A stretch of DNA of 35,581 nt, taken from Candidatus Alcyoniella australis. GTDB lineage: Bacteria; Lernaellota; Lernaellaia; JAVCCG01; Alcyoniellaceae. The notes below the pieces were generated by a model. The model was given only the letters and a program-made list of their open reading frames with translations, had not been told where the DNA came from and ran no database searches. A program made the position numbers and the translations under genes. The stretch is from NCBI GenBank assembly GCA_030765605.1, contig JAVCCG010000017.1, forward strand, positions 1 to 35,581. Reading direction: 5' to 3'. Positions 14,859 through 23,371 of this stretch are shown here, one piece after another. How positions within the stretch are numbered: position 1 is the stretch's first letter; each line of letters starts with the position of its first letter.

Positions 14859-16392
14859 CCCGCAGCAGGTTCCAGCCCGCGGCGTCGGCCAGCTGCACGC
14901 GCACCAGGTCCCACTGTTCGATAAAGCGCGCCACCCGCCGCGCATCGTCGCGCGGAAAAAGGATCGCGTCGATGTGTCCGCCGCTACGCATGTACGGCCC
15001 GATGTCGAACGGCTCGAGGTACTTCTGCTCGCCGGGCATGTAGCTCAGCGAGCGGATTCCGGTCAGCGCGGAGAACGCCAGCGAGTCGTGGGTCAGCACG
15101 ATCTCGCCCGGGTCGAGCAGCTTGGTGGCGGCGATGCACGCTGCGTGCGCGCCGTTGTCGCGCGCGCACCACTTGTTGCGGCCATCGTAGGTCGAGAGCA
15201 GGCCGATATTGATCAGCGCGATCAGCGCCAGCAACGCTACGGCAACCTTGCGCGCCGGACGCTCCAGCGAACGTCGGTCGCGGCGTAGCGCAAACGTAAC
15301 GATCCCGCCGACCGCGAACACGCCGCATACCAGGTAGTCGAGCATGAACGGGATCAGCACGGTGAAGAAGCGATTCTCCACCAGCCAGGGGATGATCAGC
15401 ACCACCCCGAGATACGGCGGCACGTAGAAGTCGGCTGCGCGCCTGCGCCTGATCAGCGAGTACAGCCAACCGATGGCCATCAGGCCGAACAGCGCGCGCA
15501 GCGCCCAGCGCACGCCGCGGCTCTCCCGGTCTTCGCGCAGCAGCAGGCTCTGGGGCGCGTACCAGCTCGCGCGTTCGAGGTTGTCTTCAACCCGCTGGAC
15601 GAGCTTGTGTGACAGCGGGTCGATCTGCCCGCCGTTCGGACTCCAGCCCTTGGTGCGCAGCACGCTGGTCTGCGACGGCGAGAGGTTGCCCGGCTGCAAG
15701 GTTTCGATCGTTAAGTAGTAGGGCAGCGCCACGAACAGCGCCAGCGCCCCGACGGCCAGCAGTTTGCGCCAGGCCCCGCTCATACGCAGCAACAGGTAGA
15801 GCGCAGCCCCGACGATCAGGGCGATGCCGATCTGTCGCGTGAGTGCGGCGCACAGCACGCAGGCCAGACCGACCCAGAAGTGCGCGCCGAGCCTGTCGCG
15901 TTTGACCGACTGTTCCAGGCACAGCAGCGCGGCCAAGGTCCATGCAAGATACGGCGCCTCTCCCTGAATGCGCCCGCAGAACAGGTAGAAGGTCGAGCCG
16001 GCCATCGCCAGCAGCGCCAAACCGCTGATCAGCGGACCCCATGAGCGGCCGTAATAGCGCAGGGTCAGCAGCAGGCACAGCGCGCCGCTGAGGATGATCC
16101 CCAGCTTGAGCATGGCCAGCGATTCGCTGATCCGCGCGAACAGCGAGAGGTAGGCGGGCAGCACCGGCGGGTAAATCGTGAACGGCGCCAGGTCGGGATG
16201 GTTGATGCTCACCAGCCCCATGCCGCGCGCCAGGGCCCGCGCCCCGAGCACGTAGGCGCCGGAGTCAAAGCGCGGGTAGGGCGGCTCGGCCAGCCGCACC
16301 AGCAGCAGCAGGCCCAGCACCAGCGCGATCAGCCACAGCCAACGCGGCAACGCTTGTTCTGTTTTTTCAGCTTCCGCTTTTAGCCGGTCCAT
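14818..16392 (-). CDS. ArnT/PMT-like (GT39) membrane glycosyltransferase
   Basis: A 524-residue protein with about eleven hydrophobic helices in its first 400 residues and a soluble C-terminal domain. The first periplasmic loop carries PYPRFDSGAYVLGARALARG, with the acidic residue expected of GT-C enzymes that use polyprenyl-phosphate sugars. The second loop has HPDLAPFTIYPPVLPAYLSL. It would transfer a sugar from a lipid carrier to an envelope acceptor on the periplasmic side. It is divergent from the pyruvyltransferase/glycosyltransferase cluster, with 99 bp between the starts, and probably belongs to the same glycan pathway. Its 3' end overlaps the preceding unknown gene by 41 nt. Confidence 0.85.
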   Translation of the reverse strand: MDRLKAEAEKTEQALPRWLWLIALVLGLLLLVRLAEPPYPRFDSGAYVLGARALARGMGLVSINHPDLAPFTIYPPVLPAYLSLFARISESLAMLKLGIILSGALCLLLTLRYYGRSWGPLISGLALLAMAGSTFYLFCGRIQGEAPYLAWTLAALLCLEQSVKRDRLGAHFWVGLACVLCAALTRQIGIALIVGAALYLLLRMSGAWRKLLAVGALALFVALPYYLTIETLQPGNLSPSQTSVLRTKGWSPNGGQIDPLSHKLVQRVEDNLERASWYAPQSLLLREDRESRGVRWALRALFGLMAIGWLYSLIRRRRAADFYVPPYLGVVLIIPWLVENRFFTVLIPFMLDYLVCGVFAVGGIVTFALRRDRRSLERPARKVAVALLALIALINIGLLSTYDGRNKWCARDNGAHAACIAATKLLDPGEIVLTHDSLAFSALTGIRSLSYMPGEQKYLEPFDIGPYMRSGGHIDAILFPRDDARRVARFIEQWDLVRVQLADAAGWNLLRVRARTDPGRISPL

Positions 16393-16491
16393 CGGTTCAA
16401 CTTGAATCCTGACGATCTAACAAGCAATATTTAGACAGCTTCACTTGGTAGCACTGAAAAGCCCTGCGCGACAAGTAAAAGGAGAAGCGCC

Positions 16492-17697
16492 ATTCGTCTG
16501 GGACTGATATCACTGCATCGTTGCGGCAACATCGGCGACGAGGCGATCCTCGAATCGCTGGCGCGGCAGGCGCGCGTTGTAGCGCCGCACGCCGAGCTGT
16601 ACTCGTTCACCTTCGGCCCGGCGGGCCACGCCATGCTAAAGCTGGGCGACCCGGACGATCCGAGCGAGGCGTCGAGGCGTCACGAGCTGTTCAGGCCGGG
16701 GAAGGCCGACCCGCGTCGGCTCTCGATCAGCGCGTTCCTGTTGCGCGCCCAGGCGCTGAGCATGTTGCTGCACATCGAGCAGCTCGACGCGCTGGCCTAC
16801 GCCGGAGGCTACTGGCTGCACGACCTGAATCCCGTCAACTTTGCGGCGATCAGCGGCGTACTGCGAATCGCACGCGGCATGGGACGCCGGGTCGGGGTGA
16901 TCGGTGTGGGCGCCGGTCCGCTGGAATCATCCGCGGGCAAACGGCGAGTGCGCCTGGCCCTCGAGAACGCCGAGGCGCTGACCGTGCGCGACGAGCACAG
17001 CCGCCGGGTTTTAATCGACGCCGGGCTGTCGCGGGTCGAGCTGACCGCGGACCCGGCGTTGGAGCTGCCCAGCGCGCCGCAGAGCGAGGCTGAGCTGATC
17101 TTGGAGCGTGCGGGTCTCGACCCCAACCAACCCTTGGCAATCATCACGCCCTGCGCTTGGTTTCGCATGAGCGAGTTCTACAGCCGCCGCGACCAGCACA
17201 TCGCGGCCATGGAGCGCAGCCTGGCCATCGTGGCCGACGGCCTGGCAGAGGCCGGGATGCAGCTGCTGATGCTGGCGAGCATGGCCCCCGAGGACACGCT
17301 GACCTCGCGCAGGATTTTGAGCCTGATGCGCGGCCAAACCGCCACAGCGGTGATCGAGGCCATTGATCTGTTGCCCGGCCAGGTCCAGGCGCTGATCGGC
17401 CGGGCGCGGCTGCTGGTCTCAATGCGGCTGCATCCGCTGATCTTCGGGCTGAACTGCGGCGTGCCGCTGGTGGCGGTGGACTACGACGCCAAAGTGCGCG
17501 AACTGTGCGGGCGCGCCGGGATCGAGCAGTGGATGGTCGATCCGGGCCAGGGCGATTTCAGCGGTGCGGCCCTTGATCTTGTGCGCTCGTTACTCGACGA
17601 TCCAAGTAAGCAGCTTGCCATGGCGGCCCGGGGGCGCAGCGCGATGGTCGCGCGGCTCGCGGGGAACGCCGCGGCGATCAGGAGGCTGGTCCGATGA
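16492..17697 (+). CDS. csaB: CsaB-type polysaccharide pyruvyltransferase with ATT start
   Basis: The frame gives 401 residues when started at ATT 16492. The N-terminus (xRLGLISLHRCGNIGDEAILESL) aligns with the standard CsaB opening, GxxGxGNxGDEAxL. Later motifs agree: YAGGYWLHDLNP, GRRVGVIGVGAGPL, LTVRDEHSRRVL and RLLVSMRLHPLIFGLNCGVPLVAVDYD. No ATG, GTG or TTG lies in frame between the stop at 16432 and the conserved core, while AGGAG sits 7 nt before ATT. The next ATG (16633) would remove the GNIGDEA motif. CsaB adds pyruvate ketals to cell-wall or capsule sugars in the cytoplasm. The gene overlaps the next by 4 nt (ATGA) and heads a four-gene operon. A one-base error at ATT is the alternative. 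Confidence 0.88.
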   Translation: MRLGLISLHRCGNIGDEAILESLARQARVVAPHAELYSFTFGPAGHAMLKLGDPDDPSEASRRHELFRPGKADPRRLSISAFLLRAQALSMLLHIEQLDALAYAGGYWLHDLNPVNFAAISGVLRIARGMGRRVGVIGVGAGPLESSAGKRRVRLALENAEALTVRDEHSRRVLIDAGLSRVELTADPALELPSAPQSEAELILERAGLDPNQPLAIITPCAWFRMSEFYSRRDQHIAAMERSLAIVADGLAEAGMQLLMLASMAPEDTLTSRRILSLMRGQTATAVIEAIDLLPGQVQALIGRARLLVSMRLHPLIFGLNCGVPLVAVDYDAKVRELCGRAGIEQWMVDPGQGDFSGAALDLVRSLLDDPSKQLAMAARGRSAMVARLAGNAAAIRRLVR

Positions 17698-18905
17698 AAT
17701 TCACCATCGTTATTCCGGCCTACAACGAGGAGCAGGCGATCCGCGCCATTGTCGAGCGCTGCCTGGCGGCGCGCGAGGCGCTGGTGCGCGACACGCTTCT
17801 GGAACAGGTGCAGATCACCGTGGTCTCCGATGGTTCCAGCGACCGCACGGCGCAGATCGCTAGCGAGTTCGAGCCCGAGATCAAGCTGATTGCTTACGAG
17901 CGCAACCGCGGTTACGGCGCGGCGATCAAGCGCGGGTTCGCCGAGTCGGACGCCGAACTGGTCGGTTTCTTGGACGCCGACGGCACCTGCGATCCGCTGG
18001 TGTTCGTCGAACTGGTCAATAAGCTGCACAATGAGAACGCCGATGTCTGCCTCGGGTCGCGCATGACGCCCCAGAGCCGCATGCCCGCCACGCGACGGCT
18101 GGGCAACCGGCTCTACCGTCGGCTGATCAACATCATCGGCGAGTCGGAGATCACCGACGCGGCCAGCGGCATGCGCGTGATCCGGCGCGAGCGGTTGCCC
18201 GACCTCTATCCGTTGCCCGACGGCCTGCACTTTACCCCGGCGATGAGCTGCCGCGCGGTGCTCGACGAGGGGTTGAAGATCGTCGAGGTGCCGATGACCT
18301 ATGAGGAGCGGGTGGGCGAGAGCAAGCTCAACGTGCTCGGCGACGGAATGCGCTTTCTGGTGGTGATCCTCGATATCGCGCTGACCTACCGACCGTTAAG
18401 ATTGTTCGGCGCGCCGGCGCTGCTGCTGCTGATCCTAGCCCTGGGTTTCGGCGGCGGTATGCTGGTCGACTACGCGGCCACGGGCAAGGTCGCCGACTCG
18501 ATGATCTTCCGCGCCATCGCGGTGGTCGCGTTCGCCGTGGGCGGCGCTACGCTGCTCAGCGTGGGCGTGCTCGGCGAACAAGCTGCCGCTCTGCTCCATC
18601 CGCGTTCGGCCGGACATCGACCGATCGCCGGGTTGATGAGCCGCGTCCTGGGCCAGGCGGTGCTGCTCGGGGCCAGCGCCGCGCTGCTGGTAATCGGCGG
18701 TCTGCTCGGTCTGCGGCCGCTGTTGCAGTATGCGCTGGGCGGCCACATCGCCGTGCACTGGAGCCAGTTGATCCTCGCCGGACTGTGCGTGGTGCTCGGG
18801 GTCCAGGCTTTCGCTCTGGGCGCTCTGGGACGGATGCTCAGCCACTTGCAGATCAAGCGCCGCGCCCAGCTCGACGAGCTTTTGGGGAACGGCCCGCAAC
18901 AGTGA
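17694..18905 (+). CDS. Family-2 glycosyltransferase with C-terminal membrane helices (DPM1/ArnC-like)
   Basis: A 403-residue protein. The GT-A domain (residues 1-220) begins MKFTIVIPAYNEEQAI and has the nucleotide-binding DGSSD (46-50) and the metal-binding DAD (94-96). It resembles enzymes that move a sugar onto polyprenyl phosphate. From about residue 240 there are four hydrophobic segments, so the enzyme sits on the cytoplasmic face of the inner membrane. It could supply the lipid-linked sugar used by the nearby GT39-like transferase. It overlaps csaB by 4 nt and the radical SAM gene by 4 nt (GTGA). Confidence 0.88.
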   Translation: MKFTIVIPAYNEEQAIRAIVERCLAAREALVRDTLLEQVQITVVSDGSSDRTAQIASEFEPEIKLIAYERNRGYGAAIKRGFAESDAELVGFLDADGTCDPLVFVELVNKLHNENADVCLGSRMTPQSRMPATRRLGNRLYRRLINIIGESEITDAASGMRVIRRERLPDLYPLPDGLHFTPAMSCRAVLDEGLKIVEVPMTYEERVGESKLNVLGDGMRFLVVILDIALTYRPLRLFGAPALLLLILALGFGGGMLVDYAATGKVADSMIFRAIAVVAFAVGGATLLSVGVLGEQAAALLHPRSAGHRPIAGLMSRVLGQAVLLGASAALLVIGGLLGLRPLLQYALGGHIAVHWSQLILAGLCVVLGVQAFALGALGRMLSHLQIKRRAQLDELLGNGPQQ

Positions 18906-20353
18906 GGATCGCCTGTGTAAATCCGCCGTTCATCGGCCGTTACTCGCGCTCTCAGCGCAGTCCGGGCGTGATCAAAAGCGGCACGATGTACTACCCCTAC
19001 TGGCTGGCGCACGCTGTCGCGCTGCTCGAACAGCGCGGGCACCAGTGTCTGCTGCTCGACGCGCCGGCCTCGGGCCTGGGCCTGGATGCCACGCTCGAGC
19101 TGCTGGACGATTGGCGGCCGGGCCTGGTGGTGCTCGACACCTCGACCCCGAGCTTTGAGAGCGACGCGCGCATCGCCGCGCAGCTCAAGGGGCGGCTTAG
19201 CGGTGCGCGGGTGGTGCTGGTCGGAACCCACGTCTCGGCCCTGCCCGAGAGCTGCCTCGCGGCCGCGTCTCCCGTTGACGGCGTGGCGATCGGCGAGTAC
19301 GACCTGACCATCGCCGAGCTGGCCGATGTTCTGGCCGGGGACGGCGATCCGCTCGATGTGCCGGGCCTGGCCTGGCGCGCTGACGACGCGATCGTGCGCA
19401 CCGCCGGGCGCGCGCCGATCGAGGACCTGGATCAGTTGCCCTGGATCGCGCCGGTCTACGCCGCGCAGCTCGACCCGCGCGACTACCGCTTCAGCCTGTC
19501 CGGCTTTCCCATGGCAATGCTGATCTCCGGCCGCGGTTGCCCCAACGGCTGCTTTTTCTGCGTCTACCCCCAGACCATGCACGGCAGACGATATCGCGCG
19601 CGCAGCCCCGAGCACGTGGTGGGCGAGATGGAGTGGATCGAGCGCAACATGCCGACCGTGCGCGAGATCGTGTTCGAGGACGATACGTTCACCGCCGACG
19701 AGTCTCGCGTGCTGGCGATCTGCGAGCTGATCCGCGGCCGCGGCCTGCGGCTGCCGTGGTTCGCCAACGTGCGCGTGACCACCGGCCGCGAGACGCTGCG
19801 CGCCATGCGCGACGCGGGATTTCGCGCCTGCGCCGTGGGCTATGAGAGCGGCTCGCAGCAGCTGCTCGACGAGATGCACAAGGGAATCACCCTCGAGCGC
19901 TCCTACCGTTTTGCCGCGGACGCGGCCGAGCTCGGCGTGCTGGTCCACGGCTGCTTCATGGTCGGATTCCCGGGCGAGACCGAACAGACCATGCAGGCCA
20001 CGCTGCAACACGCGATCCGCCTGAATCCGGACAGCGCGCAGTTCTACCCGCTGTTTCCCTATCCGGGGACCGAGGCTTTTGCCTGGGCCGAGCAGCACCA
20101 GGCCCTGACCAGCACGGACACTGCGCAGTGGGTCGACGGGCAGGGCCGACACCGCGCGGTGCTCTCGCTGCCCGGACTTTCCTCGCAGCGGATGTTCGAG
20201 TTCTGCGAGCAGGCCTCGCGGCGATTCCACTTCCGGCCGCGCTATTTGGCCAAGAAGCTGTTGCAACTGCTGACTCGGCCCGTTGAGGGGCTGCGGTCGC
20301 TACGCGCCGGCCTAAGCTTCGTGCGCTATTTATTGGGGAGCGGCCGTGGCTGA
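18902..20353 (+). CDS. B12-binding-domain radical SAM protein in the glycan cluster
   Basis: A 483-residue protein starting at a GTG that overlaps the upstream stop. The N-terminus (IACVNPPFIGRY, then a Rossmann-like half to about residue 150 with LVVLDTSTPSFESD and VVLVGTHVSALPE) fits a cobalamin-binding domain. The radical SAM core has RGCPNGCFFCVYP (CxxxCxxC at about 214-221) for the 4Fe-4S cluster, then IVFEDDTFTADESRV, GYESGSQQLLDEMHKG and HGCFMVGFPGETEQT, all characteristic of the HpnJ/BchE-like branch. The reaction is probably a methylation or carbon-skeleton change of a lipid or sugar. Its place between two glycosyltransferases suggests an envelope lipid or glycan substrate. The exact reaction cannot be assigned. 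It overlaps the next gene by 8 nt. Confidence 0.88.
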   Translation: MRIACVNPPFIGRYSRSQRSPGVIKSGTMYYPYWLAHAVALLEQRGHQCLLLDAPASGLGLDATLELLDDWRPGLVVLDTSTPSFESDARIAAQLKGRLSGARVVLVGTHVSALPESCLAAASPVDGVAIGEYDLTIAELADVLAGDGDPLDVPGLAWRADDAIVRTAGRAPIEDLDQLPWIAPVYAAQLDPRDYRFSLSGFPMAMLISGRGCPNGCFFCVYPQTMHGRRYRARSPEHVVGEMEWIERNMPTVREIVFEDDTFTADESRVLAICELIRGRGLRLPWFANVRVTTGRETLRAMRDAGFRACAVGYESGSQQLLDEMHKGITLERSYRFAADAAELGVLVHGCFMVGFPGETEQTMQATLQHAIRLNPDSAQFYPLFPYPGTEAFAWAEQHQALTSTDTAQWVDGQGRHRAVLSLPGLSSQRMFEFCEQASRRFHFRPRYLAKKLLQLLTRPVEGLRSLRAGLSFVRYLLGSGRG

Positions 20354-21347
20354 ACTGTGCGTGGCGATCCTCACCCGCAACGAGGAGCGCAACCTACCCG
20401 AACTGCTCGAGAGCTTGGTCGCCCAGAACATCGACCGCTCGCGATTTTGCGTGATGGTTGTGGACAACACATCGAGCGATCACACCGTGGAGATCGCCCG
20501 CAGCTTTGCCGACCGGCTGCCTGGTCTGCGCGTTGTCGACAATTCGCTGCGCGGGATTGCGATCAGCCGCAATCTGGCGCTACGCGAGGCCCAGCAGCCC
20601 TTAATCGCTTTTACCGACGCGGACTGCGTGGTCCCGCCGCACTGGGTCGGAAGGCTGCTCGAGGGCTATCGCGCGCACCATGAGCGCGACGCGGCGGTGG
20701 TGGCGGTGGGCGGGGGCAACGTGCCGCTGGCCGGGCAGGGCCGCTTCATGGACGCGTTGGGCATCACCCTGCGCAGCTTCTTCGGCAGCCACGGCTCGGT
20801 GCAGGGGATGGTCTTTGAGCGCGACCGCGATGTGGAGCACATACCCACGCTGAACATCCTCTACGACCGCGAGCGCGTGCTGGGGATCGGCGGATTCGAC
20901 GAAAAATTCCTGATGGTCTCCGAGGACCCGGAGCTCAACCACCGCCTGCGCAACGCGGGGCTGCGCATCGTCTATCTGGCCGACTGCGTGGTGCAGCACA
21001 AGATGCGCCCCGACCTGCGCTCCTGGCTGCGCAACGTCAAACTCTACGGACGCGGCCGCACGCAGATTATCCGTAAACACCCAGATCATTTTCAGCTCAA
21101 GTTCTTGGTGCCGCCGCTGGTGGTGCTGTGCCTGGCGCTGACGCCTTTGGGGTTGCTGTGGCGGCCGCTGGCATTGCCGCTGTGCTACTTCGTTGCGACC
21201 CTGTTGTTGGCCGCGGCGCTGGCGATCAAGGCGCGACGTATCGACTGCCTGGGCTGGGCCTGGGTGATTCTCTCGCTCAACCCGATCGCCTATGGACTGG
21301 GCATGATTCAGGGTTTTTTCAAGCCGCAGCCGGGTCCTGATGATTGA
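20346..21347 (+). CDS. Family-2 glycosyltransferase with C-terminal membrane helices
   Basis: A 333-residue protein starting at GTG 20346 after GGGGAG. The GT-A domain has AILTRNEERNLPELLESL, DNTSSD (40-45) and the DAD metal site (91-93), with the acceptor-side motif EDPELNHRLRNAG near 197. Two or three hydrophobic helices follow at about 250-320. It probably extends the same envelope glycan as its neighbours from the cytoplasmic side. It is last in the csaB operon, and a weak hairpin follows. Confidence 0.88.
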   Translation: MAELCVAILTRNEERNLPELLESLVAQNIDRSRFCVMVVDNTSSDHTVEIARSFADRLPGLRVVDNSLRGIAISRNLALREAQQPLIAFTDADCVVPPHWVGRLLEGYRAHHERDAAVVAVGGGNVPLAGQGRFMDALGITLRSFFGSHGSVQGMVFERDRDVEHIPTLNILYDRERVLGIGGFDEKFLMVSEDPELNHRLRNAGLRIVYLADCVVQHKMRPDLRSWLRNVKLYGRGRTQIIRKHPDHFQLKFLVPPLVVLCLALTPLGLLWRPLALPLCYFVATLLLAAALAIKARRIDCLGWAWVILSLNPIAYGLGMIQGFFKPQPGPDD

Positions 21348-21352
21348 CCCAG

Positions 21353-21371
21353 AGCCTGGATTGTTCAGGCT
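21353..21371. terminator. Possible weak terminator between convergent genes
   Basis: AGCCTG-GATTGTT-CAGGCT (6-bp stem, 7-nt loop) is followed on the plus strand by AAATATTTT. It overlaps the mtnP stop codon. The short stem makes this a low-confidence call. Confidence 0.35.
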
Positions 21372-22228
21372 AAATATTTTGAGACGATCGGCCCGAGCTT
21401 GCGCACGGTCTGCTCGGGAATCACCGCGCGGTCGGTGATGATCCCGTACTCCAGGGCCGAGGCGCATTTGCAGTTGCGCTCGCCGCCGATCTTGGGCACG
21501 GCCGCGGCGATTAGCTTCTGCGCCACGACCACGTTGCTGTTCATGATTTCGAGGATCGACTCGATGCTCACGTCGTCGTCCGGCTCGCGCCAGCAGTCGT
21601 AGTCCGTGCACATCGCCATCGTGGCGTAGCAGATCTCGGCCTCGCGCGCGAGCTTGGCCTCGGGGATGTTGGTCATGCCGATCACGTCCATGCCCCAACT
21701 GCGGTAGACGTTGCTCTCGGCGCGCGTGGAGAACTGCGGGCCCTCCATGCAGATGTAGGTGCCGTACTGGTGGATCGTCGCCCCGACCTCGATCCCCGCG
21801 TCGTAGAGGATCTGCGCCAGCTCGGAGCAGACCGGATCGGCGAACGCCACGTGGGCCACGATCCCCTCGCCAAAGAACGTGGGCACGCGCGATTTGGTGC
21901 GGTCGAAGAACTGGTCCGGGATCAGGATCTGCCCCGGCGCGATGTGCTCCTTGAGGCTGCCCACGGCAGAAACCGAGATGATCCACTGGGCGCCGATTTG
22001 CTTGAGTGCGTAGATGTTGGCGCGGAAGTTGATGTCAGAGGGCATCAGCCGATGGCCGCGCCCGTGACGCGGCAGGAACGCCAGCGTGACGTCGCCGAGC
22101 TTGCCCACCACCAGCGCGTCCGAGGGCTCGCCGAAAGGCGTGTCGATGCGCTCCTCGCGCACGTCGGTCATCCCGTCCATCTGGTACAGGCCGCTGCCGC
22201 CGATGACGCCGATTACTTTGTCGCTCAT
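21365..22228 (-). CDS. mtnP: S-methyl-5'-thioadenosine phosphorylase
   Basis: A 287-residue protein with the phosphorylase markers IGVIGGSGLYQMDGM at the N-terminus, LPRHGRGHRLMPSDINFRANIYAL (phosphate and dimer site), MEGPQFSTRAES and GMTNIPEAKLAREAEICYA (substrate pocket). It splits methylthioadenosine with phosphate into adenine and 5-methylthioribose-1-phosphate, salvaging the by-product of polyamine and other SAM-using reactions. The ATG at 22228 follows GGAGG and overlaps the rlmN stop by 4 nt (ATGA). The full-length frame continues upstream without a stop, but that part is rlmN read out of frame. A PfkB kinase 4.5 kb away could act in the same salvage, which is inference. Confidence 0.93.
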   Translation of the reverse strand: MSDKVIGVIGGSGLYQMDGMTDVREERIDTPFGEPSDALVVGKLGDVTLAFLPRHGRGHRLMPSDINFRANIYALKQIGAQWIISVSAVGSLKEHIAPGQILIPDQFFDRTKSRVPTFFGEGIVAHVAFADPVCSELAQILYDAGIEVGATIHQYGTYICMEGPQFSTRAESNVYRSWGMDVIGMTNIPEAKLAREAEICYATMAMCTDYDCWREPDDDVSIESILEIMNSNVVVAQKLIAAAVPKIGGERNCKCASALEYGIITDRAVIPEQTVRKLGPIVSKYLA

Positions 22229-23274
22229 TGGGATCCTCCGAGGGGCTTTAATTCTGCCACTAATTGACCGCAGGCGGCGGCGATGTCCGAGCCGCGGGGT
22301 TTGCGAACCATCGCGGCCACGTTTGCATCGAGCAGTATCTGTTGAAACTCGCGCACACGCCGCTCTTCGGGCGGGGCGTAGTCTATACCGGGACCGGGGT
22401 TGAGTGGAATCAGGTTGACCTTGGAGGGCACCCGTCCCATCAGCGTGGCCAGCCGCCGCGCCTGGCGGTCCGAGTCGTTGACCCCGGCGATCAGCACGTA
22501 CTCGAATGTGAATCGGCGGCGGTGCGCCAGTTGCACACGCTCCAGCGCGTCGAACAGCCGCTCGAGGTTGAAACGACGGTTGATCGGCATAATCCGTGCG
22601 CGCGTGGCGTCGTCCGGCGCGTTGAGGCTTACCGCCAGGCTCACGCCCGTGCGCCGGATCATCTCGTCGATGCGGTCGGCCAGGCCTACGGTGGAGAGCG
22701 TCAGCCGCCGCGTCGAGAGGTTCGGCCCGTTGGCGCTGAGCATGATCTCGCAGGCGCGGGCCACGTTCTCGAAGTTGTCCAGCGGTTCGCCCATGCCCAT
22801 CAGCACTACGTTGCTGATCTCGCGCCCGTTCTCGGAGCGCAGCAAGAGCATCGCCGCCAGCCACTGGCCGCAGATCTCGCCCGGGCGAAGGTTGCGCCGC
22901 AGGCCCAGCGCGGCGGTCGAGCAAAACGCGCAGCCCATACGGCATCCGACCTGGGTGCTGACGCACAGCGTCATGCGCCGCGGTTCGGGGATCAGCACCG
23001 CCTCCACGGCCAGGCCGTCGGCCAGCCGCATCAGCAGCTTGCGCGTGCCGTCGGCCGCGATTTGCTCTTGTTCGATCTGCGGTAGGTCCACGCTGAAGCG
23101 CTCGGCCATCCGGCTGCGGAACACTTTGGCCAGGTTGGTCATCGACTCGAAATCGACCACGCCCTGGTGGTAGATCCAGCGCAACACCTGCGCCGCGCGG
23201 TAGCGCTCCTTGCCTAGATCGCTGATCAGCGCGGCGAGCTGGGGCTCGCCGTAATCGAGCAGGTTGTCGCGCAA
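22225..23274 (-). CDS. rlmN: 23S rRNA/tRNA adenine-C2 methyltransferase RlmN
   Basis: A 349-residue radical SAM methyltransferase. The CxxxCxxC cluster site is CRMGCAFC (111-118); further family motifs are EAVLIPEPRRMTLCVSTQVG, VLMGMGEPLDNFENV, RLTLSTVGL, SLAVSLNAPDDATRARIMPIN and LIPLNPGPG. The catalytic C-terminal Cys is in GSDIAAACGQL (about 335). It methylates A2503 of 23S rRNA and A37 of some tRNAs. The start is TTG at 23274, supported by GGGAGG six bases upstream and by the fit to the family N-terminus. It overlaps mtnP by 4 nt. Confidence 0.95.
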   Translation of the reverse strand: MRDNLLDYGEPQLAALISDLGKERYRAAQVLRWIYHQGVVDFESMTNLAKVFRSRMAERFSVDLPQIEQEQIAADGTRKLLMRLADGLAVEAVLIPEPRRMTLCVSTQVGCRMGCAFCSTAALGLRRNLRPGEICGQWLAAMLLLRSENGREISNVVLMGMGEPLDNFENVARACEIMLSANGPNLSTRRLTLSTVGLADRIDEMIRRTGVSLAVSLNAPDDATRARIMPINRRFNLERLFDALERVQLAHRRRFTFEYVLIAGVNDSDRQARRLATLMGRVPSKVNLIPLNPGPGIDYAPPEERRVREFQQILLDANVAAMVRKPRGSDIAAACGQLVAELKPLGGSQ

Positions 23275-23371
23275 GAAAACCTCCCGGCGGGGTTAGCCCA
23301 GATTGGCGAGGATAACGAAATTATTGCTAGCAGATTGTGTGCTGCAGCAGAAGCTTCGTGGATAATTCGGT

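Noticed and set aside
18470-20266. 598-codon minus-strand frame opposite the glycosyltransferase and radical SAM genes
   Set aside because: It crosses the boundary of two well-supported genes and has no motif; shadow of GC-rich codons.
21365-22966. mtnP fused to an N-terminal extension of 246 residues
   Set aside because: The upstream part overlaps rlmN in another frame; an ATG with a good ribosome site at 22228 gives the normal family length.
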